Counted from the first letter of the stretch, positions 1 to 5,332 are shown. The stretch is 9,168 nt of DNA from JBOGED01 sp050743625 (GCA_050743625.1 JBOGED010000143.1:1-9168), one strand, 5' to 3'. Notes: generated by a model not told the origin, from the letters alone. Translations and numbers: made by a program.

Positions 1-40
1 AACAGGGATTTAGGGGCAGATACGCCCCTAAATCCCTGTT
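1..40. repeat. Perfect 17-bp inverted repeat (long hairpin)
   Basis: The first 17 bases (AACAGGGATTTAGGGGC) are exactly the reverse complement of bases 24-40, separated by a 6-base loop (AGATAC). Transcribed from either strand this gives a strong hairpin. No T-run follows it on either strand, so it is not a textbook intrinsic terminator, although such hairpins often end transcripts in high-GC actinobacteria. It lies about 157 bp beyond the stop codon of the minus-strand response regulator, so it could terminate that operon or one entering from the left. It could also be a dispersed REP-like element. The repeat is seen directly; its function is inferred. Confidence 0.85.
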
Positions 41-77
41 CGGGGAACGGCGTCATGCCTCACACGCTCGTCGGGCG

Positions 78-90
78 GGGGCGAAGCCCC
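78..90 (-). terminator. Short GC hairpin, possible terminator of the response-regulator operon
   Basis: GGGGC at 78-82 pairs with GCCCC at 86-90 around a 3-base loop. It lies about 107 bp downstream of the response-regulator stop codon on the minus strand. There is no U-tract, so termination here is only plausible. The rest of 1-196 shows no credible gene: the reading frames there do not resemble known proteins and overlap the regulator's 3' end. Confidence 0.35.
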
Positions 91-196
91 GTTAGATCTG
101 GATGCACGGGATCGCGCGGAGAGACACCGCGAGATCGCCGACGGATGCGTCCTGGATACCCCACCGCTGGAAGACCCAAGGAACCAGCCCAAGCAC

Positions 197-868
197 TTAT
201 TCCGCCGGGTCCACATTGAGGCGGTAGCCCATGCCGCGGATGGTACGGATGCGCCGGCCTCCGAGCTTGCGGCGGAGATAGCCGACGTACACGTCGACGA
301 CATTCGACCCCGGGTCGTAATCGTAACCCCATACGTGGCTAAGCAGCTGCTCCCGGGACAGCACCTGCCCGGGGTGACGCAGGAAGGTCTCGCAGAGCGT
401 GAACTCCCGAGCGGTCAGCTCAATATGACCGCCGTCAACGCTCAGCCTTCGGGTGCGCAGGTCGAGCGCGAGATCGCCCGCGCGGAGCACCGTCTCTTCC
501 TTCGCACCGTCTCCTCGGAGCCGCACCCGGACCCGCGCGAGGAGCTCTTCGAACCGGAACGGCTTGGTGACATAGTCGTCCGCGCCGCCGTCCAGCCCGG
601 CGACCGTGTCAGTCACCGCATCCCGCGCCGTAAGGATGATCACCGGCAAGCTCGACCGTCCTTGGCGCAGCTCCCGTAGAACGGCGAAGCCGTCCTTACC
701 CGGCAAGCCGATGTCCAGAATCAACAGGTCGAACTCACCCGAGCGCGCGCGGAGCAGCGCCTCGAAACCATCGTCGGCAACGGAGGTCGCAAACCCGTTC
801 GCGGACAAGCCCTTCTCGAGAAACGACGCGATCCTCGGCTCGTCCTCGGCAATCAGGATCCGGCTCAT
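197..868 (-). CDS. OmpR/PhoB-family two-component response regulator
   Basis: This is a cytoplasmic transcription factor of 223 residues, the usual length for the OmpR family. Residues 1-118 form a receiver domain with the acidic pocket E8/D9, phospho-acceptor D52 (in LILDIGLPGKDG), the switch threonine T80 and K102 in the TKPF motif. Residues about 127-218 form a winged-helix DNA-binding domain (LTAREFTLCETFLRHPGQVLSR), with a recognition helix at about 188-202 and the closing RTIRGMGYRL wing. The ATG is preceded by CGAGGGATCATC, a good ribosome-binding site. The cognate partner is presumably the histidine kinase encoded upstream at 988-2619, which phosphorylates D52. The order kinase then regulator is the reverse of the more common actinobacterial arrangement. 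A 36-codon ORF separates the two, and its TAA lies 12 nt before this start, in the same frame. The family is certain; the target genes are unknown. Confidence 0.97.
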   Translation of the reverse strand: MSRILIAEDEPRIASFLEKGLSANGFATSVADDGFEALLRARSGEFDLLILDIGLPGKDGFAVLRELRQGRSSLPVIILTARDAVTDTVAGLDGGADDYVTKPFRFEELLARVRVRLRGDGAKEETVLRAGDLALDLRTRRLSVDGGHIELTAREFTLCETFLRHPGQVLSREQLLSHVWGYDYDPGSNVVDVYVGYLRRKLGGRRIRTIRGMGYRLNVDPAE

Positions 869-1002
869 GATGATCCCTCGTTATGATGCACGGACCACGC
901 CGGGACGGTCGTGCCGTCGCCGACGAGTCCTCACTCGGCGCCTCACCGCTCCAAACCAAAGGACTACCAAGGGGTCGGGCTGCGCGCTCATGGTGATCCC
1001 TC
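863..1002 (-). repeat. Duplicated ribosome-binding site and start region (17-nt direct repeat, 123-bp period)
   Basis: On the minus strand the regulator's initiation region, GAGGGATCATCATGAGC (plus coordinates 863-879), recurs at 986-1002 with a single mismatch. The second copy spans the end of the kinase gene and the start of the 36-codon ORF. The copies are offset by 123 bp, a multiple of three, so both ATGs are in the same frame. An in-frame TAA at 881-883 separates the small ORF from the regulator. Confidence 0.8.
881..991 (-). CDS. Putative 36-aa arginine-rich small protein between kinase and regulator
   Basis: A reading frame of 36 codons plus TAA fills the 119-nt gap between the kinase and the regulator. 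Its ATG overlaps the kinase stop codon as ATGA. It is preceded by GGAGGGATCACC, the best Shine-Dalgarno sequence in the operon, and it ends 12 nt before the regulator ATG, leaving just enough room for that gene's own ribosome-binding site. The peptide starts MSAQPDP, has a short hydrophobic stretch (LVVLWFGAV, residues 8-16) and continues as a strongly basic Arg-rich segment (RRRVRTRRRRH, residues 17-27). I recognise no family. It could be a real microprotein, a translated coupler that carries ribosomes from kinase to regulator, or a by-product of a local duplication of the start region. The positions are seen; expression and function are inferred. Confidence 0.45.
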   Translation of the reverse strand: MSAQPDPLVVLWFGAVRRRVRTRRRRHDRPGVVRAS

Positions 1003-2619
1003 CGGGAAGGGGTCGCGCTGCGCACTCCGGGCACCGGGGTGCGGCACCTCCGCGCCAAGACGCTCAGTTGGCATCACGATCGTGAACATCGCGCCTTTAC
1101 CGGACTCGCTTGACACCTCGACACGGCCTTGATGAGCCTCGGCGATCGCCCGCACGATCGAGAGGCCCAAGCCAGCGCCCTGAGAGCGACGGCGGCTCGC
1201 TCGGGCGCGCGCGAACCGCTCGAAGATGCGCTCGTGGTCCTCCTCGGCGATCCCGGGTCCGGCATCCCGCACCCACAGCAGCGCGTACCCGTCCGCCAGC
1301 GCGGACCCCAACCCGATCGCGCTTCCTTCCTCAGTGTGCTGGGTCGCGTTCTGGGCGAGCTGCATCATCGCCTGCGTAAGCCGTTGGCGGTCGGCGACGA
1401 TGCGCCCCGCGCCGACGTCGTCGACGACCCATTCCCGCACCCCCAGCGCGGACGCTTTCACGCAGAGCTCCTTGGTGAGCGCTCCGAGGTCGACGGTCTC
1501 CAGATCCAGGAAGTCGGGCCGCTGGAGCTTGGCGAGTACAAGGAGGTCCTGGACCATCCGCGCCATGCGGTCGAGCTCGTCCGTGACCAGGTCGACGGTC
1601 TGACGCAGCTCGCGTGGGTCGTCCTCGGCGCTCAGCAGCTCCAGGTGCCCACGGATGATGGTGATGGGAGTGCGCAGCTCATGCCCCGCGTCGTCGACGA
1701 ACTGGCGCTGCACGTCGAACGCCTCTTCGATCCGGTCGAGCATCCCGTTGAACGTTCGCGCCAGCGTCGAGACCTCGTCGTTCGTCTGCTCGACCTCGAT
1801 CCGGCGTGAAAGGTCGGTCTCGGAGATGTCCCTGGCCGTTTCCGTCACGAGCCGGATCGGCTTCAGGATGCGACCGGCGACGGCCCAGGCGAGCAGCGAT
1901 GCGAGCAACAGCATGCCGATCCCAACGAACGCCGCGACACCCATCACGTCGGTGAGCGACCGCGCGACGGCGTCGCGGAACTGCGCGACGACGAACACCC
2001 CGAGCGGGCCTGGATCCTGATTGAGGCCATCAGCGACGAGCGGCACCGCCAGGTACTCGACGGGTCCCTCCGGGGTCAGATGCTCGCCGCGGAGTGGGAC
2101 CCGCACACTCGCGACGATAGAGGTCCACTGCGGATCCTGCAGCAGATCGTACGGCGCCCGCTCGGGGTTGGCGCGATGGGGCGCGCCTCCGACGAACGTA
2201 TAGATCGCCTCGTTCTCGGACGGGATGTTCCGCTGCAGGAACACGTCGAAAATGCGAGCGACGTCGTTCCCGAATACCTGGCCGGTCTCGGGGTCGCGGC
2301 CGACTGGGCACTCAGCCGTCACGGGATCCAGCGACCGCCAGCACTCCCCGGTCTGCTCGTTCCGTCCCCCAACCAGCTGGCGCAGCTCCTCGTACTCCTG
2401 GTTGAGATCCTGCTCCAGCAGGCTGTCCAACCTCGCGGTCAAGATCTTCCGCTCCGCGACCAGAGAGCCGAGCACGGCCAAGGCGACCAAGACGACGTAC
2501 CAGGCGAGAATCCGGGTGCGTACGCCCAGAAGGAGCAGCCGCAACCGCTCGATGACCCTCCTCCCCCTCGTCCCGTCCACGCCGGCCACCTCACGCCCGA
2601 TTACGGGATGATCAGTCAT
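988..2619 (-). CDS. Membrane sensor histidine kinase (HAMP, HisKA, HATPase_c)
   Basis: With the ATG at 2619 the protein has 543 residues. It has a first membrane helix at about 36-55, an extracytoplasmic sensor region at about 56-224 with two cysteines (C93, C104) that could form a disulfide, a second helix at about 225-249, a HAMP linker at about 250-302, a dimerisation domain with the phospho-accepting H313 in DDAGHELRTPIT, and an ATPase domain with N-box N424, G1 box DAGPG at 452-456 and G2 box GAGLGL near 481. It should autophosphorylate on H313 and pass the phosphate to D52 of the downstream regulator. The ATG at 2619 is preferred because GGCGGCGGGG precedes it and it overlaps the upstream gene by only 8 nt (ATGACTGA). 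The frame also stays open to a TTG at 2673 and ATGs at 2667 and 2634. All catalytic motifs look intact; the ligand is unknown. Confidence 0.95.
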   Translation of the reverse strand: MTDHPVIGREVAGVDGTRGRRVIERLRLLLLGVRTRILAWYVVLVALAVLGSLVAERKILTARLDSLLEQDLNQEYEELRQLVGGRNEQTGECWRSLDPVTAECPVGRDPETGQVFGNDVARIFDVFLQRNIPSENEAIYTFVGGAPHRANPERAPYDLLQDPQWTSIVASVRVPLRGEHLTPEGPVEYLAVPLVADGLNQDPGPLGVFVVAQFRDAVARSLTDVMGVAAFVGIGMLLLASLLAWAVAGRILKPIRLVTETARDISETDLSRRIEVEQTNDEVSTLARTFNGMLDRIEEAFDVQRQFVDDAGHELRTPITIIRGHLELLSAEDDPRELRQTVDLVTDELDRMARMVQDLLVLAKLQRPDFLDLETVDLGALTKELCVKASALGVREWVVDDVGAGRIVADRQRLTQAMMQLAQNATQHTEEGSAIGLGSALADGYALLWVRDAGPGIAEEDHERIFERFARARASRRRSQGAGLGLSIVRAIAEAHQGRVEVSSESGKGAMFTIVMPTERLGAEVPHPGARSAQRDPFPEGSP

Positions 2620-3139
2620 CCCCGCCGCCGCCATCGTCACCGCGCCGCGAGTCGTCGCTGTCGTCATCTCCAAGATCTAGAAGGCTTGGACCGCGGCTGT
2701 CGTCACGTTCACCCACGCCGTCATCCCCACCGCCGTCATCCCCACCGCCGTCATCCCCACCACCGTCATCCCCACCACCGTCATCCCCACCGCCATCATC
2801 GGTGGGCGTAGGCGTGGAGGAGGGGGGCGGTGCGCTGTCGCCGTCCTCGACTGGCGGCGGAGGAGGCGGAGGCGGTGGCGGTGGGTCAGGGGTTACGGCC
2901 GCCGCCGGAGCCGACGCTCCCGCGGGCGGGGGTAGGACAAGTCCCCCCGTGTCCCCATCTGCTAGGGGCGCGACGTCATTGGCCCCCGCCGGTTCGCCGG
3001 CTCGCCCGGAGCCGGGCAGCACGATCGACCGCACGGACCCTGGCAATGCTGCTGTCACGGTGAACAGCAGCAGGCCAATGGCAAGCATGACCAGTACCAG
3101 CGCGAGAAGCTTGCGCGTGTGTTGTGGTGCCCATCTCAT
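2612..3139 (-). CDS. Membrane-anchored Pro-rich / Asp-Gly repeat protein, first gene of the two-component operon
   Basis: I recognise no family. From the ATG at 3139 the protein has 175 residues: a short basic N-terminus (RWAPQHTRK), one hydrophobic helix at about residues 11-32 (signal anchor or uncleaved signal, no lipobox cysteine), an Ala/Gly/Pro linker, a run of 11 prolines, a Ser/Thr/Pro spacer, six DDGGG-type repeats, and an acidic tail (DLGDDDSDDS...GGGGDD). The positive-inside pattern puts the acidic part outside the membrane. The polyproline stretch could span the cell wall and the Asp clusters could bind Ca2+ or another cation; both are inferences. It overlaps the kinase gene by 8 nt, so translation is probably coupled and a role in sensing is likely. 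The frame is open to an ATG at 3175, but the 3139 start has GAGGGTGG upstream while 3175 has only pyrimidine-rich sequence. Confidence 0.8.
   Translation of the reverse strand: MRWAPQHTRKLLALVLVMLAIGLLLFTVTAALPGSVRSIVLPGSGRAGEPAGANDVAPLADGDTGGLVLPPPAGASAPAAAVTPDPPPPPPPPPPPVEDGDSAPPPSSTPTPTDDGGGDDGGGDDGGGDDGGGDDGGGDDGVGERDDSRGPSLLDLGDDDSDDSRRGDDGGGGDD
2717..2800 (-). repeat. 15-nt tandem repeat encoding DDGGG, six units
   Basis: GTCATC recurs on the plus strand at 2720, 2735, 2750, 2765 and 2780, with a diverged sixth unit near 2795, giving an exact 15-bp period. On the coding strand each unit reads GGGGATGACGGTGGN-like and encodes Gly-Asp-Asp-Gly-Gly. Differences are mostly third-codon changes, which suggests selection for the peptide as well as copy-number slippage. 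There are no spacers, so it is not a CRISPR array. Confidence 0.9.
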
Positions 3140-3204
3140 GGCCGCCACCCTCACACGGTAACGCGCAGGGAGCATGAGAGGGAGATGAGAATCCTCTCAT
3201 TATC
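3140..3204 (-). promoter_or_regulatory. Putative promoter and OmpR/PhoB-type operator of the signalling operon
   Basis: Reading the minus strand from 3200 down to 3174 there are two TCTCAT copies exactly 11 bp apart (3190-3185 and 3179-3174), and an inverted copy ATGAGAGG at 3200-3193. Direct repeats with an 11-bp period are the usual binding sites of PhoB/OmpR-type dimers. A TACCGT hexamer (minus strand, 3160-3155) lies 13 nt beyond the repeats and could be a -10 box with the repeats covering the -35 region. Another -10-like hexamer, GATAAT, lies at 3204-3199. Self-regulation by the operon's own regulator is inferred. Confidence 0.4.
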
Positions 3205-3241
3205 GAGTCGCGACCTGATCCCATCCATCGTGTCAACGCGC

Positions 3242-3254
3242 TAGGCTGCTGGCC
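3242..3254 (+). promoter_or_regulatory. Possible leaderless -10 element of clpS
   Basis: TAGGCT at 3242-3247 fits the actinobacterial TANNNT -10 pattern and ends 7 nt before the clpS ATG, so transcription would begin at or next to the start codon. No Shine-Dalgarno sequence precedes the ATG and no clear -35 box is seen. Confidence 0.4.
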
Positions 3255-3551
3255 ATGGCAGCGCCAGGAATTGCGCCGCAGCGCACGGATCAACCGGATG
3301 CGGACGAGCGTGTAAGACGAGATCGACCCTGGAACGTGATCGTCTGGAACGACCCTGTGACGCTCATGTCGTACGTCGTCTACGTGCTACGAAAGCTCTT
3401 TGGCCATGACGAGGCGACCGCCACCAAGCTGATGCTGCAGGTCCATCACGAAGGCAAAGCCATCGTGGCTCAGGGTCCACGAGAGAAAGCAGAGCTGGAC
3501 GTGTTCCGACTCCACTCACATGGCCTCCAGGCCACGTTGGCGCAGGACTAG
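3255..3551 (+). CDS. clpS: ClpS, N-degron adaptor of the Clp protease
   Basis: A cytoplasmic adaptor of 98 residues that captures proteins with destabilising N-terminal residues and hands them to the ClpC/ClpA-type unfoldase. After a charged, flexible N-terminal 25 residues, needed in the family to engage the unfoldase, comes the ClpS core WNVIVWNDPVTLMSYVVYVL. Aligned by eye with E. coli ClpS, N32 and D33 match the residues that bind the substrate amino terminus, M38 matches the gatekeeper methionine, and H64 in MLQVHHEGKA matches the pocket histidine. The recognition pocket therefore looks intact. The DUF2017 gene follows with a slight overlap, a pairing typical of actinobacteria. The upstream side shares a divergent intergenic region with the signalling operon. 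Confidence 0.96.
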   Translation: MAAPGIAPQRTDQPDADERVRRDRPWNVIVWNDPVTLMSYVVYVLRKLFGHDEATATKLMLQVHHEGKAIVAQGPREKAELDVFRLHSHGLQATLAQD

Positions 3552-4077
3552 AGCACGATTGAGCCGGCTCCACGGGGTCCGGCGGCTCCCGGACGGTGGC
3601 ATGCGCGTCCGGTTGAGCACGCGTGAGCGGGATGCCCTGCGGATCTTGCCTCTTCAGATCCTTCCCGTTATCAGCGGCGAGCACGAGCTCGGCGCACCGG
3701 GCAGTCCCATCCGAGACCGCCTGTTCCCTCGTGCGTACCCCGACGATCCCCTCGCGGACATTGAGTATCACGAAACCAGCGGGAAGGGCGTCATCGATGC
3801 ACGCGTGGAAGCGCTCCAGATCTTCTCGAGGACGCTGGAGCGAGGTATCACCCGGCGCTTCACCTGGAGCGTCGACCTCGATGCCGACGAGGCGTCGGCA
3901 TGGCTCTCGGCCGTCAACGATGCCCGGCTAACGTTGGCGATGATCGCGGGCATCACCTCCGAAGAGCAGTGGCAAGACGGCCCGGACTCGCACCGTGCCG
4001 GCAGCGTGATGCTGTATTACCTCGGCTGGCTGGAAGAGGGTCTCGTGGCTGCGATGATCGGCGGGCTGAGCGAGTAG
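3520..4077 (+). CDS. DUF2017 family protein
   Basis: A protein of 185 residues resembling the actinobacterial DUF2017 family, which is regularly encoded directly after clpS. Supporting stretches are an N-terminal LPDGGMRVRLSTRERDALRI helix region, the RLFPRAYPDDPLADIEY motif (about residues 67-83), WLSAVNDARLTLAMIAGI (about 128-145) and a C-terminal Y-x-L-GWLEEGLV helix. It looks soluble, with no signal or membrane helix. No biochemical function is established for the family to my knowledge. Its conserved position suggests a link to ClpS or regulated proteolysis, which is inference. The ATG at 3520 overlaps clpS by 32 nt and lacks a ribosome-binding site. A TTG at 3559, 7 nt after the clpS stop, would give 172 residues and fits the family's N-terminus about as well. 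Confidence 0.82.
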   Translation: MASRPRWRRTRARLSRLHGVRRLPDGGMRVRLSTRERDALRILPLQILPVISGEHELGAPGSPIRDRLFPRAYPDDPLADIEYHETSGKGVIDARVEALQIFSRTLERGITRRFTWSVDLDADEASAWLSAVNDARLTLAMIAGITSEEQWQDGPDSHRAGSVMLYYLGWLEEGLVAAMIGGLSE

Positions 4078-4086
4078 GCTGCGGGC
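4075..4086 (+). promoter_or_regulatory. Possible leaderless -10 element of the tetR-like gene
   Basis: TAGGCT at 4075-4080 contains the DUF2017 stop codon and ends 6 nt before the regulator's ATG, in the TANNNT position expected for a leaderless transcript. The start region TAGGCTGCGGGCATGG closely matches TAGGCTGCTGGCCATGG at clpS. No clear -35 box is seen, and read-through from DUF2017 is an equally good explanation for expression. Confidence 0.3.
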
Positions 4087-4689
4087 ATGGAGCAGCGGAC
4101 GCGATTGAGCGCCAGCCAGCGCCGAGCGCAACTCGTCGAGGTCGCGGGCAGGCTGTTCGCCGAGCGCGGGTACCACACCCTTTCCATGGAGCAGTTGGCC
4201 GACGCCGCCGGAGTGAGCAAGCCGGTGTTCTACCAGCATTTTCCTTCAAAGCGGGACCTCTACTTGGCCCTCTTACGCGACGCCGTGTCCGAGCTTGACG
4301 CGCAGGTTCGCAAAGCCCTTGAGGGGGCCAGCAGCAACCGGGAACGGGTTCGCGGTGCCGTCTCCGCGTACTTCGACTTCGTCGAGGACCGCAACTTCCG
4401 CTTGTTGTTCGACACCGCCGAGTTGCGAGAGGCGGATGTGCGCGAGACCGTCCACGGCGCACTGAATGAGGTGACCCAGGCCGTTGCCGCACTCATCGCC
4501 GAGGACGCCGGCCTTCAACCCCACGCGGCCCAGTTCCTCGCCTCCGGGCTACTCGGCCTCGCGCTCGACGGAGCCCGCTGGTGGGCTGGCCAAACCCAGC
4601 TCACCAAGGACGAGGCCGTCCAACTGCTGACCCAGCTCGCATGGCGCGGCCTCGGCTCGTTCGACACTGACAAGTCTGACAAGACCTGA
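4087..4689 (+). CDS. TetR/AcrR-family transcriptional regulator
   Basis: A protein of 200 residues, normal for the family. Residues about 10-62 form the TetR DNA-binding domain: RAQLVEVAGRLFAERGYHTLSMEQLADAAGVSKPVFYQHFPSKRDLYLALL, shown here in two overlapping motif blocks, namely the RLFAERGY helix and the GVSKPVFYQHF helix-turn-helix (recognition helix about 44-51). Residues about 70-195 form a helical ligand-binding and dimerisation domain typical of the family but with no recognisable ligand signature. It starts 9 nt after the DUF2017 stop and is probably co-transcribed with clpS and DUF2017, possibly also from its own promoter. The targets are not evident: the neighbouring downstream genes are a toxin-antitoxin pair, not a transporter. 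Confidence 0.95.
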   Translation: MEQRTRLSASQRRAQLVEVAGRLFAERGYHTLSMEQLADAAGVSKPVFYQHFPSKRDLYLALLRDAVSELDAQVRKALEGASSNRERVRGAVSAYFDFVEDRNFRLLFDTAELREADVRETVHGALNEVTQAVAALIAEDAGLQPHAAQFLASGLLGLALDGARWWAGQTQLTKDEAVQLLTQLAWRGLGSFDTDKSDKT

Positions 4690-4719
4690 CTCACGTGACG
4701 GCTGAGGTATTCTCTTGGT
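4685..4719 (+). promoter_or_regulatory. Promoter and palindromic operator candidate of the toxin-antitoxin pair
   Basis: TATTCT at 4708-4713 fits TANNNT and ends 6 nt before the antitoxin ATG, suggesting a leaderless transcript. The perfect 8-bp palindrome TCACGTGA (4691-4698) lies just upstream of it, between the -10 and a weak -35-like CTGACT (4686-4691). Ribbon-helix-helix antitoxins usually bind short palindromes over their own promoter, so this is the natural operator candidate. Confidence 0.45.
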
Positions 4720-4947
4720 ATGACTACGAAGATTGCCGTGAGCCTTCCCGATGACCTGGTCGTCGTCGCCCGCCGGGCGGTGGCAGAGGGACGGGCAGCG
4801 TCGGTGTCGGCCTTCGTCGCTGGCGCGCTGGAGGAGCAGGGGCGCTACGCCGACCTCGCGAGCTTGCTCGCCGAGATGGCCGCTGAGGCAGGGCCACCCA
4901 CCGCCGAAGACCGAGCCTGGGCCCGCCACGCCCTCGGACTAGAGTGA
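4720..4947 (+). CDS. Ribbon-helix-helix antitoxin (VapB/CopG-like)
   Basis: A protein of 75 residues. The N-terminus (TKIAVSLPDDLVVVARRAVAEGRAASVSAF) has the pattern of a ribbon-helix-helix domain: a short beta strand (residues about 3-9), then two helices, with a polar turn before SVSAFV. In this family the strand pair from a dimer binds the operator. The C-terminus (PPTAEDRAWARHALGLE) is typical of the toxin-wrapping tail. It is followed after 3 nt by the PIN-domain gene, the standard antitoxin-first order. The pair should repress its own transcription, and the antitoxin should neutralise the toxin. The name vapB is plausible, but the antitoxin subfamily cannot be fixed by eye. Confidence 0.88.
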   Translation: MTTKIAVSLPDDLVVVARRAVAEGRAASVSAFVAGALEEQGRYADLASLLAEMAAEAGPPTAEDRAWARHALGLE

Positions 4948-4950
4948 CCG

Positions 4951-5328
4951 GTGGGTGGTCTCACTTTGGATACCGGCGCGCTGATCGCTATCGAGCGCGC
5001 CGACCGGCGCATGCAAGCCCTTCTCGACGAGGCGGGCGCAATAGATGCCAGCATCGCCGTCCCCGCTGGCGTGATCGCCCAAGCCTGGCGGGGGTCGGCT
5101 CGTCAGGCCCGGCTGGCCCGGTTCCTCGCGCTGCCCACAGTGACGGCAGTCGCGCTGGACGAGCCTGAGGCTCGCGCCGCTGGGGTCCTGTGCGGGCGTG
5201 CCAGCAGCGACGACGTGGTCGACGCTTCCGTCGTGATCTGCGCTCGATCACGTGGCCACGCCGTAGTGACCAGCGACCCGCGTGACCTCGCCGCGCTCGA
5301 CTCGAAGCTTCGGCTCGTGGCGTTGTAG
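4951..5328 (+). CDS. PIN-domain ribonuclease toxin (VapC-like)
   Basis: A protein of 125 residues starting with GTG 3 nt after the antitoxin stop, so translation is probably coupled. It shows the PIN fold: LTLDTGALIAIER with catalytic D7, a central VPAGVIAQAWRG stretch, the SDDVVDASVV segment with D87/D88 and D91, and VTSDPRDLAAL with D109. Such toxins cleave RNA (often tRNA or rRNA) using Mg2+ held by the acidic residues. At the position where many VapC proteins carry a second-motif glutamate (A-E-x-x-R), this one has Q44. Many actinobacterial relatives seem to share AQxWRG, so this may be a subfamily trait, not inactivation. It converges on the DUF885 gene. Confidence 0.9.
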   Translation: MGGLTLDTGALIAIERADRRMQALLDEAGAIDASIAVPAGVIAQAWRGSARQARLARFLALPTVTAVALDEPEARAAGVLCGRASSDDVVDASVVICARSRGHAVVTSDPRDLAALDSKLRLVAL

Positions 5329-5332
5329 ACGC

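Noticed and set aside
1..40. Inverted repeat as an insertion-sequence end or attachment site
   Set aside because: No transposase, integrase or tRNA gene lies nearby, and the short loop makes it a hairpin, not a pair of element ends.
2717..2800. Possible CRISPR array at the 15-nt repeats (and at 8889-9032)
   Set aside because: The units are contiguous and in frame with no spacers, and no cas genes are present. Both are protein-coding tandem repeats.
2080..2811. Plus-strand ORF of 243 codons ending in His-Pro-Arg repeats
   Set aside because: It lies antisense to the kinase and Asp/Gly-repeat genes. The His-rich repeats are simply the other strand of the 15-nt DDGGG array, and the rest resembles no protein.
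2802..3161. Plus-strand Gly-rich ORF
   Set aside because: It is the reverse complement of the polyproline region of the membrane-anchored protein, with no ribosome-binding site or recognisable domain.
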